From an uncultured Clostridia bacterium (lineage in GTDB: Bacteria > Bacillota > Clostridia > TANB77 > CAG-508): a stretch of 35,503 bases of DNA. Location: the NCBI GenBank assembly GCA_934129895.1, contig CAKOWY010000010.1, positions 1-35,503 of the forward strand, in the 5' to 3' direction. The notes beneath the pieces are model-generated. The model was given only the letters and a program-made list of their open reading frames with translations, did not search any database and was not told the origin of the DNA. A program made the position numbers and the translations under genes. How positions within the stretch are numbered: position 1 is the first letter of the stretch; each line of letters begins with the position of its first letter. This document shows, in pieces, positions 1 through 7,316 of this stretch.

Positions 1-165
1 CTTTCTTTTATAAACTAGCTTACATATAATATAACCTAAAAAAATATAAAAAAGATTTAAAATTTTATTAAATTTTTTCATTTTAATGTTTTATTAATTA
101 TAAATTAAATATATATTTTTGTATAATGTGCTTCGGTTTCTCCATATACTTTAAAGTCAATTGTT

Positions 166-270
166 CTATTTTGTTTCAACTACTTTATTTTCCATCAAAT
201 GATATTTGGGATTATACTTTTCAATAAATTCATCTTTTATAAAATATAATTTTCCTTCTATAATTTCCAT
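166..270 (-). pseudogene. Truncated toxin-like gene (possible type III TA toxin remnant)
   Basis: The ORF encodes 34 residues starting MEIIEGKLYFIKDEFIEKY and stops at TAG. An AAGGAGT ribosome binding site (274-280) sits just upstream of the ATG at 268-270. The N-terminus resembles, from memory, a family of small clostridial proteins of roughly 100-150 residues beginning with a G-x-LYFIKDEF pattern, which I associate with TenpN-like type III toxins. That family assignment is an inference. The rest of the protein is missing, and other reading frames downstream give only short unrelated stretches, so the gene looks truncated. Directly upstream on the same strand lies a short RNA ending in a strong hairpin terminator, the arrangement expected for antitoxin RNA, terminator, toxin. 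Confidence 0.4.
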
Positions 271-289
271 CTTACTCCTTATATAATAA

Positions 290-366
290 AAAGGGAGTAC
301 AAAGACTCCCAAATTTATTCACCAGTGTATTTTCTCTTTGCCTCCTAGTAGGCAGTATTTATTTAT
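290..366 (-). ncRNA. Short terminated RNA upstream of toxin remnant; candidate type III antitoxin RNA
   Basis: An extended -10 element, TGC followed by TATAAT (373-378 on the minus strand), predicts a transcript starting near 366. About 55 nt later it runs into a GGGAGT/ACTCCC hairpin (293-310) followed by five U (288-292). The body contains a small GCC...GGC fold at 338-353 and no convincing ORF. A short noncoding RNA, an intrinsic terminator and then a small gene with its own ribosome binding site is the standard order of type III toxin-antitoxin loci. Only one repeat unit is visible, so the identification is tentative. It could also be a leader attenuator. Confidence 0.4.
293..310 (-). terminator. 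Intrinsic terminator of the short RNA
   Basis: Perfect 6-bp stem GGGAGT/ACTCCC with a 6-nt loop. On the minus strand it is followed by TTTTTATT. It lies 18 nt before the ribosome binding site of the toxin-like remnant, so it would let only part of transcription read into that gene. Confidence 0.75.
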
Positions 367-473
367 ATAATAATTATAGCATCTTTATTAATATAAAATG
401 AAGATGGTTTAATCATAACGGTGTTAAGCTTCCATGAATAAAAAAGGCTAGTCTTTCATCATAACCTTTTATT

Positions 474-661
474 TTATGATTTTATATGATACCCAACAGA
501 AATTATCATATCTAGATATGTTCATTAATAGTTGATTTAGCTTTTCCAAACAACTTTGACATTTTCTCTTGTGTAAGCCACACAGTTTCATCTTTTAAGT
601 TTACTTCTAATTTTATTCCTTGGTTTTCAAATAAAATAATTTCATTCTTTTTTTCGTCCAC
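474..661 (-). pseudogene. RhuM-family (virulence RhuM) remnant, N-terminal piece
   Basis: From a GTG at 659-661 the frame encodes 49 residues that include LEVNLKDETVWLTQEKMSKL, the N-terminal winged-helix-like motif of RhuM-family proteins, and stops at TAG (512-514). Immediately after, in another frame, comes DMIISVGYHIKS and a stop (474-511). This is the next conserved RhuM block (usually LDMIISVGYRVKS). About 30 family residues normally lie between the two blocks, so a deletion plus frame change destroyed the gene. Full RhuM proteins exceed 300 residues. A second, differently damaged copy lies at 3240-3711. Confidence 0.75.
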
Positions 662-904
662 AAGAACACATCCTTTATTATATAAAATTTAATTCTTAGT
701 ATATTTGTTTGTATTTATATATTATAACTTTTTGTATTTTTGAACTATTGTACATATTTTATAATAAGAACAAACATTTGCATATACTTCACAACAAATT
801 TATTGTATTTGTATTATGAAGATTTGCTTTATTGTAGTTCTACTACTTACCTACATAAAAAGTAAGCCTTACTTTAATATTTAAAATAAGACTTATATTT
901 ATTT

Positions 905-2242
905 TTATATATTTTTTTCATTTAAATATCTTTTTAATAAAAATGTAAGAAAATATGGAAATGTATAAAATTTTCCATTAAATCCAATATTTTTATTGCA
1001 AAGTTTTATCCCATATTTTATATCTTTATATTTATCATTGTCAATTAAATTATTTAAAGATACTGTGGAATTATCACTTGCTTTCACTTCTACTGGAATT
1101 AAATAATTTGTATCTCTTACAAAGAAATCCATTTCAAGTCTGCCTGTTTCATCCCTATAAAAATACAAATTATATCCTTCTTTAACTAACATATCAGCAA
1201 CTATATTTTCATAAATCGCACCTTTATAAGTATTGAAATTTTTATTTCTTCTTAAATCAAGTTGAGCTTCTTCATCCAATGTTGCAATCAGTAGACCAGG
1301 ATCTCCAAAATATAATCTATAATTATCAGGATTATAGTTTCCTTTTAACGGTAAACTTACTTGTTCAAGACAATAGCAAATATTAACTATTCCAGCATTT
1401 TCTAGCCATTCTACGACTCCAACATATTCCCTATTTCGAGCTCCAGAAGAAATTTTTGTTATTTGAAATTTTTTATTTTCATTACCTAGAAATACAGGAA
1501 TTTTTCTATATGCATTTAGTATTTTTGTTTTATCAAGTCCACCTGCATATTTAGTAATATCCTCTTCATAGTCCAATATTATTTGCTTTTGCATTTCTAG
1601 AATTCCAGTATATGTTTTGTTTTCAACAAATGTTTTAACAATTAGTGGCATTCCTCCAACAATCATATATTCTTGAAAATTATCCATCATAACATCATAT
1701 TGTATTTTTGATAATGGTTCATTTTTTTTCATACATTGATATAAATCTTCTATTTGCTCATTGCTATATCCTTTTGCCCATAAATATTCTTCAAAATCTA
1801 ATGAATGCATTATATAATCAATTTTATTGCCTACACTATTCGATTCAATTTCTTCATAATTTATTCCCATTAAGGAGCCTGAACATATAACATCAAATCT
1901 TCCGTCTTCTCTAAAGGCTTTTAAAGCTGTTGCACAACTTGGATAGTCTTGTATTTCATCAAAAAATATTAATGTTTCTCCAGGTATGAATTGAAAGTCT
2001 CCATTTTTTAATGTGATATCTTTAATGACTCTATCTATTTCAAACCCTTTATCGAAAATGTCTTTATATTCTGGCTGTAAAACAAAATTTATTTCAATTA
2101 AACTTTTATAATTATTTAATCCAAAGTTTTTTATTGATTCAGTTTTTCCAATTTGTCTTGCACCTTTTACTATTAATGGCATTTTATTTTTGCTTTTTTT
2201 CCATTCTATTAAATATTCATCAATTTTTCTTTTTAATCTCAT
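905..2242 (-). CDS. ATPase of the AAA_14/DUF4143 family
   Basis: This 445-residue protein has a Walker A motif GARQIGKT near residue 27 and a Walker B motif LIFFDEIQ near residue 92, the AAA_14 domain. The C-terminal DUF4143 part ends in a PD-(D/E)xK-like signature: EMDFFVRD near residue 375, then IPVEVKAS. The family is abundant in gut and archaeal genomes, and its cellular role is largely unknown. The length matches intact members, and the ATG is preceded by AAGGTGATAAT. Its promoter, TTGAAA-17-TATACT at 2261-2289, overlaps a set of phased direct repeats, which suggests tight, possibly self-directed control. It is flanked by RhuM remnants and orphan genes and looks like the intact member of an accessory island. 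Confidence 0.9.
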   Translation of the reverse strand: MRLKRKIDEYLIEWKKSKNKMPLIVKGARQIGKTESIKNFGLNNYKSLIEINFVLQPEYKDIFDKGFEIDRVIKDITLKNGDFQFIPGETLIFFDEIQDYPSCATALKAFREDGRFDVICSGSLMGINYEEIESNSVGNKIDYIMHSLDFEEYLWAKGYSNEQIEDLYQCMKKNEPLSKIQYDVMMDNFQEYMIVGGMPLIVKTFVENKTYTGILEMQKQIILDYEEDITKYAGGLDKTKILNAYRKIPVFLGNENKKFQITKISSGARNREYVGVVEWLENAGIVNICYCLEQVSLPLKGNYNPDNYRLYFGDPGLLIATLDEEAQLDLRRNKNFNTYKGAIYENIVADMLVKEGYNLYFYRDETGRLEMDFFVRDTNYLIPVEVKASDNSTVSLNNLIDNDKYKDIKYGIKLCNKNIGFNGKFYTFPYFLTFLLKRYLNEKNI

Positions 2243-2260
2243 ATTATCACCTTCAACATT

Positions 2261-2289
2261 AGTATATCACATTTTTTACATTCTTTCAA
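2261..2289 (-). promoter_or_regulatory. Promoter of the DUF4143 ATPase gene
   Basis: On the minus strand, TTGAAA (2284-2289), a 17-bp spacer and TATACT (2261-2266). The first 15-bp direct repeat (2265-2279) lies across the spacer and the edge of the -10 element, so a protein bound there would block RNA polymerase. Confidence 0.75.
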
Positions 2290-2343
2290 TATTTTATATC
2301 ACATTTTTTACGTTGTTTTTCGACAAATTATCACATTTTTTAT
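2265..2343 (-). repeat. Three 15-bp direct repeats at an exact 32-bp period
   Basis: The plus-strand unit TATCACATTTTTTAC occurs at 2265-2279 and 2297-2311, with a one-mismatch copy at 2329-2343. The starts are exactly 32 bp apart, close to three helical turns, so all copies face the same side of the DNA. The first copy covers the promoter of the ATPase gene. This looks like a cooperative operator array. Three short repeats with 17-bp gaps are too few and too short for a CRISPR array. A Spo0A-box-like TTCGACA (2319-2325) lies between copies two and three. Confidence 0.8.
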
Positions 2344-2569
2344 ATATTTTAAAAGTATGTATAAAAAAACAAAAAATTATACATATTTTTACTATGAGGT
2401 TTATATCTATTTCTTGTAACTACAAGCCTTAATGGCTTTTCTAGCTATTTATTAGCTATTGTTTGACTAACATTATTACTTTATCATTTATTACTTAATA
2501 ATTTTTTTCACATCTCTCCTTCATTATATTATTGATCAGTACATTAATATAATATGTAATTTTTTCAAC

Positions 2570-2612
2570 GGTTTAAAGGCAGGAACTCTTTCGAGTTTCC
2601 TGCCTTTAAACC
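2570..2612 (-). terminator. Strong hairpin after the orphan gene
   Basis: A 19-20 bp inverted repeat (arms 2570-2588 and 2593-2612, one bulged base) with a TTTC/GAAA tetraloop abuts the stop codon at 2613. There is no long U tract, but the stem is one of the strongest in the window and fits the 3' end of this single-gene unit. Confidence 0.6.
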
Positions 2613-3098
2613 TCACTCACAACAGATTACTGTCATAACATAACGACCATAGTGTCCCCAATTCAGAGCTTGTGCTACCGAATCATTTCTCAACCACTGT
2701 ACACACTCTACAATTTTATCTTCTTCAAAGAAGTGTTCTCTGAGCGATACATAATCGCCATATACCAAGATGGTGTTCTGATTGAATTCTTCACCGTTCT
2801 TGTAGACCTCCAAAATAGGAGCAGGTTTATCCCCAACAGTAATGAAATTCAAATCATCTTCTTGACCGAAATCTTTAACCTGTGCAGTTTTAGACAGCAT
2901 ATCCACGCATTTGCCGTGCCTGAACACCAAGTGTTCTGTGACAACGCTTGTATTTGCATGTCTTAAATAGCAGTGAAAAGCATGATATCTTGTTTCTTTC
3001 ACCTCAATATAACCAGCATCTTCGATTTTTTCAATGTTATAGAGAGGTTTTAAATATTTTTTTATCCGCTCTAAATCTCTTTTTTCATATGTTGTCAT
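2613..3098 (-). CDS. Orphan hypothetical protein, 161 aa
   Basis: I do not recognise this protein. It is 161 residues, soluble, without signal peptide or membrane segment, and ends in VMTVICCE. The centre is acidic and the C-terminal third is rich in Trp and aromatic residues (CVQWLRND, ALNWGHYGRYV). Base composition differs sharply from the surroundings: 27 of 60 bases in line 2641-2700 are G or C, against about a quarter in typical flanking genes. It has its own consensus promoter (3181-3209), a hairpin leader, an AAGGAGG site and a terminal hairpin, so it is a self-contained transcription unit, probably acquired by transfer. Confidence 0.75.
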   Translation of the reverse strand: MTTYEKRDLERIKKYLKPLYNIEKIEDAGYIEVKETRYHAFHCYLRHANTSVVTEHLVFRHGKCVDMLSKTAQVKDFGQEDDLNFITVGDKPAPILEVYKNGEEFNQNTILVYGDYVSLREHFFEEDKIVECVQWLRNDSVAQALNWGHYGRYVMTVICCE

Positions 3099-3119
3099 AG
3101 TTTTTCCTCCTTATTAATT

Positions 3120-3145
3120 AATCCTGGAGGTTGTCCTCCAGGATT
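3120..3145 (-). promoter_or_regulatory. 5' leader hairpin of the orphan gene
   Basis: A perfect 11-bp stem (3120-3130 with 3135-3145) and a 4-nt loop lie between the promoter and the ribosome binding site. The stem contains CCTCC/GGAGG, which could compete with or mimic the Shine-Dalgarno sequence 13-18 nt downstream. It may stabilise the mRNA or control translation. Confidence 0.55.
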
Positions 3146-3180
3146 TTAATATCCTTTCGGACACTACATATTATAATATT

Positions 3181-3209
3181 ATTATATATTATTTTATACA
3201 AAAAGTCAA
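3181..3209 (-). promoter_or_regulatory. Promoter of the 161-aa orphan gene
   Basis: TTGACT (3204-3209), a 17-bp spacer and TATAAT (3181-3186) on the minus strand, a near-consensus vegetative promoter. Confidence 0.8.
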
Positions 3210-3239
3210 TTTTGTTAATAAATGTATTGCATCATATTC

Positions 3240-3711
3240 CTATTTCACTCTTATATCTAACATTTTTTCACTATCTTTTATTGTTGAATTAACTTTATGA
3301 ATTTTACCAGTTGAATTAGGAATCCAAATTTTATAATGATTTGGTGCATAACCTTTTAGCATATAATCTTTTAATATTTTGTTTGCCTATTTCCTAAAGG
3401 CAACACCTTATGATGATTTAACACGATATCCAATGGAAATAATCATGTCAAGATTGTAATAATCTACATTATGTGTTTGTGCTTTACTTTTTATTACACC
3501 ATGTTTAGTGGTTGTGGCAAATTTTGTGACAACCTGTTCTCCATTTAATTTTTCAGATAATGCATTTTTTATATGTCTAGAAATAACAGACTTATTTCTA
3601 AAGAATAATTCTGACATTTGTTTTAAATTAAGCCACACTGTTTCATCTTTTAAGTTTACTTCTAATTTTACTACTTGGTTTTCAAATATAACTTTTATTT
3701 TATTATTTTAA
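3240..3711 (-). pseudogene. RhuM-family pseudogene, second copy
   Basis: Reading the minus strand from about 3708 gives KLEVNLKDETVWLNLKQMSE, then SVISRHIKNALSEKLNGEQV and YYNLDMIISIGYRVKSS, all recognisable RhuM N-domain blocks. The frame has no proper start codon (TAA just upstream, only a GTG inside) and carries a TAA after RVKSS (3405-3407) and a TAG soon after. The same frame continues with ANKILKDYMLKGYAPNHY, the next RhuM block, then diverges and ends at TAG (3240-3242). The gene is dead by several lesions. It is not the same break as in the copy at 474-661, so two paralogues decayed independently. Confidence 0.8.
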
Positions 3712-3761
3712 AATTTTTATTAAATTAATCTTATATTATTTTTTTATAAATATTTTTTAGT

Positions 3762-4241
3762 TTATGCTCCCCTATTCCCTTTTGGCTTATTTATTAATTT
3801 TTCTTTTATTTTCTGGAAAATTAATAATATTTTATTAAAAAAATTATCCTTTTTTATTACTACTGGTAATGCTGATTGTGTAATATCATTATTTTCTTTT
3901 TTTTGCTTTTTAAATAATTCATTTGGATTATATTTTTTTAGAGCTTCCTCATGTAATTTTTTATATTCATATTTTTCAACATCATTTATTATATTCTTTT
4001 GCCTCTCTGTTGTAAAATAATCCCTAAATAGAATTGCTAATATTATCTTAGCTTTTTTAGAAAAATTTTGTACTTTTAGTGATACATTTACATTAAATTG
4101 AAAATTATGATTATGGTTTTGATTTTCTTTCAATGCTATTATCAATTCTCTAGGAATTTTCTCAATATCATCTTTTGGTAAATATTTCAAAACTTGAATA
4201 ACCTCTGCATATGCATTTCTTGTTTCAATATCTAAATTCAT
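3762..4241 (-). CDS. Hypothetical protein, 159 aa, partner of the HExxH protein
   Basis: I do not recognise the family. The protein is Lys/Asn-rich, soluble and mostly helical in appearance, with an N-terminal acidic helix (ETRNAYAEVIQVLKYLPKDD), a central beta-like stretch and a basic C-terminal tail (IKEKLINKPKGNRGA). The ATG has an AAAGG ribosome binding site formed by the last codons of the upstream gene, which stops only 4 nt earlier. The two are therefore translationally coupled and presumably work together. A long AT-rich tail follows with no clear terminator. Confidence 0.7.
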   Translation of the reverse strand: MNLDIETRNAYAEVIQVLKYLPKDDIEKIPRELIIALKENQNHNHNFQFNVNVSLKVQNFSKKAKIILAILFRDYFTTERQKNIINDVEKYEYKKLHEEALKKYNPNELFKKQKKENNDITQSALPVVIKKDNFFNKILLIFQKIKEKLINKPKGNRGA

Positions 4242-4245
4242 TTTT

Positions 4246-5481
4246 TTACCTTTCTACATCATTATGTGTAGCTGTTAAATCTTTCTGCATTTCAATAACT
4301 TCATGTAATTCATGTGCTACCTGATCTTTTGCTACTACATCACGTTGTTCCATTATGGTATCTCTTCCTATTCTTTCTGCCAAATGTTCTTTTGAATACT
4401 CAATCATTGCATTTACAACATCTTCTAATTGCTCTTTCGCTAAATCTCCCATATATCCAACAATATCTGCTAAATGATTCCAATTTTCAAGTCCAATAAT
4501 CTCAGTTAATTCTCTATTATCTTCTTGGCAAGCTGTTCTTATAATTTCTTTTCTAAATGTTGTGTAAAATCTATACATTGCATCAAAATTAGCAGTAAAA
4601 TAAGAAGAATAACATGAACATTCATACCCTTTTTCTTTTAATACGGGTTGTATCTCGCTTAATAATATAAAATCGTGTAATGTTTCTGACAGTCTAGTAT
4701 ATCTGTTACTATCATCCTCAAATGTATTATGACCTGTATTAAATCTAATTTCTCCATTTATCTCTCTTGTTGTGTATTCTGATGCATGAAGTATTTCATG
4801 AGCTCCAGTATGATATAGTGAATCTCTATTTGCTAATGGATTTAAGAAAATATGGTATTCATATTTTCCACTATTTTTGTTTTTTAGCTCAATGACTAAA
4901 CTTCCAGATGCATACTCTAAAAATTCATTTTTTAAATCTAAGTTACTTAAGTCATAATCTTCCAACTCTTTGCAAAGTTCATAATAATTAGTATACTTGG
5001 AAAGTTCTATATCATTTTCTTTTACTGCTGTATCTTTTTCTAATTTATCTACATCAAAAAGGAGAGCTGATTGCTGTAGTAATTCATCATTTTTTGATTT
5101 TTCTTGCATTCCATCTTCTTTTTCTGATTGCCCAAAAAGGTGATCTAATGACAACATACTAATAGCATTGAGAAATTCATCAAGTTCATCATCTTTTTGT
5201 TGTTTTTCATCATCTTTTTTTTGTTTTTCGGCGTCTTTTTCTTTTCTTGCTTGTTTCTCATATTTTGATTGTTGCTCTGGTTTTCTTTTATCGTTCAAAT
5301 CAGGATTTAGCAAAGCAACTTTAGGATGTATTATTATCCTAGCCATATTTGCTTCTAAAATTTGTCTCTTTTCTTCGCCAAACGTAGATACTTCAGCTTC
5401 AAGCATACATTTTTTAAATTCATCAGAAAACATTTCTTCTAACATTTTTTTGTAATATTCATGGAATTCTTTTGTATTCAT
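4246..5481 (-). CDS. Predicted zincin-like metallopeptidase, 411 aa
   Basis: The protein has a charged, coiled-coil-like N-terminal half (repeated KQKKDDEKQQKDDE near residues 80-100) and a C-terminal domain containing TGAHEILHASEYT near residue 228. HEILH is an HExxH zinc-metallopeptidase motif, and the downstream glutamates and histidines could supply the third ligand. There is no signal peptide, so it acts in the cytoplasm or is released by another route. I cannot place it in a named peptidase family, and the catalytic assignment rests on this motif. It is the first gene of a two-gene operon with the 159-aa gene. The ATG is preceded by TAGGAGA. Confidence 0.65.
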   Translation of the reverse strand: MNTKEFHEYYKKMLEEMFSDEFKKCMLEAEVSTFGEEKRQILEANMARIIIHPKVALLNPDLNDKRKPEQQSKYEKQARKEKDAEKQKKDDEKQQKDDELDEFLNAISMLSLDHLFGQSEKEDGMQEKSKNDELLQQSALLFDVDKLEKDTAVKENDIELSKYTNYYELCKELEDYDLSNLDLKNEFLEYASGSLVIELKNKNSGKYEYHIFLNPLANRDSLYHTGAHEILHASEYTTREINGEIRFNTGHNTFEDDSNRYTRLSETLHDFILLSEIQPVLKEKGYECSCYSSYFTANFDAMYRFYTTFRKEIIRTACQEDNRELTEIIGLENWNHLADIVGYMGDLAKEQLEDVVNAMIEYSKEHLAERIGRDTIMEQRDVVAKDQVAHELHEVIEMQKDLTATHNDVER

Positions 5482-5779
5482 TATTATTCAATTCTCCTAT
5501 AATTTCTATATTATTTATCTTATCATTATAAGTTAAACATTGTCAATAGTCAATAAATGAAGTTACATAAGTACAATGCGGACAGCAGAAAGTAACATTT
5601 TCTCTGCTGCCCGCAGCTTCATTAAACACCTAAGTTATAATAATTATTCTAACTTTTTGAGTATATCTATGAATTTTTCTCTTTTCTGGCATTAATGGTC
5701 TATATTCAACATTTCTTCTGATGCTACTATTATTACTATACTTTTTATTATATGGTTATTTTCATAATGTATAATCGCA
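5482..5779. other. Intergenic stretch with a G+C-rich double inverted repeat
   Basis: No gene is visible. A hairpin with 12-bp arms (5578-5589 and 5603-5614, one mismatch) is enclosed by a second pair, AATGAAG (5556-5562) and CTTCATT (5617-5623). It is much richer in G+C than its surroundings and lacks a U tract. It resembles the strong hairpins that end the orphan cassettes and may be what is left of one. The remaining sequence to 5779 shows nothing clear. Confidence 0.5.
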
Positions 5780-5893
5780 TTAAATGTATTTTGCAATTGT
5801 TATAGACATAAACATACTTAAAAATAATAAAGTCCATAAATTATTTTTTAGCATCTTTTTAGCACTATTTTTTATTTCTTTTATATTCCACAT
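5780..5893 (-). CDS. Small membrane protein, 37 aa (DUF975-like N-terminus)
   Basis: The ORF starts MWNIKEIKNSAKKMLKNN and continues with one hydrophobic segment (LWTLLFLSMFMSITIAKYI). An AAAGGTG ribosome binding site lies 6 nt before the ATG at 5891-5893. The N-terminal pattern W-N-I-K-E-I-K plus basic residues plus a membrane helix matches the first 40 residues of DUF975-type clostridial membrane proteins. It may be a truncated remnant or a genuine small inner-membrane peptide. Good initiation signals argue that it is still translated. Confidence 0.5.
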   Translation of the reverse strand: MWNIKEIKNSAKKMLKNNLWTLLFLSMFMSITIAKYI

Positions 5894-6018
5894 CTTATCA
5901 CCTTTTATTTTTATATTTTATTTACTGTATTTATATAGTCTATAATAAATTTATGAATTTATTATGAATAAAATAGCACGAAAAAACAGTATTGTGTGAG
6001 TAAAATTAATATGTTTAT

Positions 6019-6043
6019 AAAAAGACTTACCATTTCTGGTAAG
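6019..6043 (-). terminator. Terminator of the DUF2207-type gene
   Basis: A CTTACCA/TGGTAAG 7-bp stem with a tetraloop, followed on the minus strand by TCTTTTTA. It begins 17 nt after the stop codon of the upstream gene. Confidence 0.85.
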
Positions 6044-6059
6044 CCAAATAAAATTGATC

Positions 6060-7235
6060 TTATATAATATTCATTTCCATTAAAAATTTAAGGTAAATGT
6101 ATGGAACGATTGATAACGTTATAGCAAGCATAAAAATTACTCCAAAAAAGATAATACCTAATATTGTACTTAAATAAGTGTTTGCTATGAAATCAAAAGA
6201 GTCATATTTTAGTCTAAAACTTTCAGGATAAATATCTTTCATTTGTTTATTTACTTTTTTTGTTATTCCTAATAATTGAGCATAGATTAAATATTGTTCC
6301 CATATTTTTACTTCAATATGCTTTTTTTCATCGATTAATGAATAATCTTTCAAAAATCCTTTTAAACCTAATAATTTTTTTGCCAATTCTTTTTCTTCAT
6401 TTGTAACACCTTTATTCATATTATACTTTCTTTTTTGCATTATTGCATTTTGAATAATTTCTGCTTTTTCTTGATCTGTGTTTCCTTCGTATATTTTTTC
6501 AATTGCATTTAATGTTTGTGGATCTAATTCTTCAACGGTATTATATTGTTTTTCTCTTTGTGCATAATTTAATATATTAAAATACCATCTTTCTAATTTC
6601 TTTTTATTTTTTCTAGACCATTCTATAAATTCGTCTTTATCTACTTTATTGTCTTTTGCGGCAATTTTCATCATATCATATAATTGTTGTTCTATTTCAT
6701 TTTTCCAAAAATTATTACTTTTTAAATCAATTTGCCATATATATTTGTCATTATCTATAATTTCAATGTTATCATTTAAAGACCATTTTAATATATATGC
6801 ACCAATTATACCATTATTTAATTTTTTCTTGCTAATATTTGAACAGTAATATAAAGCAGAATAAGATTTCTCTAATCCGTCTGGAATCTCTCTACAATAA
6901 TCAGTACTTTTTACTTTATCTTTTCTAAAATATTTAATATATTCTTTTGCAATATATAAAATAAGTATGAATGTATTTATAGTAAGTAATTTTTTTATTT
7001 CATTAATCATTTCCGAAATACGTATTCCAAAATTTTCATAATCGCTATTAATTACACATTTTGAACACCAAAATATTATAATTCCAAATGATCCAATAAC
7101 GTATAACCAAAAGATTTTTGTAAGTATTCCTTCTTTTTTATCTTCGAATTTTTTTAATATTTTAAATACATAGATATAATTTACTATTACCCATATTATA
7201 TATATCCAAAAATATTTGTTTTCTATTTCTAACAT
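6060..7235 (-). CDS. DUF2207-type (YciQ-like) membrane protein lacking the usual exodomain
   Basis: The 391-residue protein has hydrophobic segments near residues 9-25, 42-60 and 86-98, a cytoplasmic middle and a C-terminal helix (about 360-385). The block GFLKDYSLIDEKKHIEVKIW followed by EQYLIYAQLLGITKKV is the signature of the C-terminal part of DUF2207 proteins. Typical members are near 550-600 residues and begin with a signal peptide and a large extracytoplasmic beta domain. Here that domain is replaced by membrane helices, so this is a short variant. Function is unknown. The ATG has GGAGA 7 nt upstream. Confidence 0.75.
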   Translation of the reverse strand: MLEIENKYFWIYIIWVIVNYIYVFKILKKFEDKKEGILTKIFWLYVIGSFGIIIFWCSKCVINSDYENFGIRISEMINEIKKLLTINTFILILYIAKEYIKYFRKDKVKSTDYCREIPDGLEKSYSALYYCSNISKKKLNNGIIGAYILKWSLNDNIEIIDNDKYIWQIDLKSNNFWKNEIEQQLYDMMKIAAKDNKVDKDEFIEWSRKNKKKLERWYFNILNYAQREKQYNTVEELDPQTLNAIEKIYEGNTDQEKAEIIQNAIMQKRKYNMNKGVTNEEKELAKKLLGLKGFLKDYSLIDEKKHIEVKIWEQYLIYAQLLGITKKVNKQMKDIYPESFRLKYDSFDFIANTYLSTILGIIFFGVIFMLAITLSIVPYIYLKFLMEMNII

Positions 7236-7316
7236 TTTTTTCTCCTATTAGTAAAAAATCTTGTTTTTATGATTTTTTACTTATATGTATATTAACTTAA
7301 AATTTTCATATATTTA

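Noticed and set aside
120..165. Peptide-like stretch IDFKVYGETEAHYTKIYI after the toxin remnant
   Set aside because: In a different frame, very short and without start or known family; insufficient to call a gene.
2265..2343. Regular 32-bp repeat spacing suggesting a mini-CRISPR
   Set aside because: Repeats are only 15 bp, AT-rich and not palindromic, there are just three, the first overlaps a promoter, and no cas gene is present.
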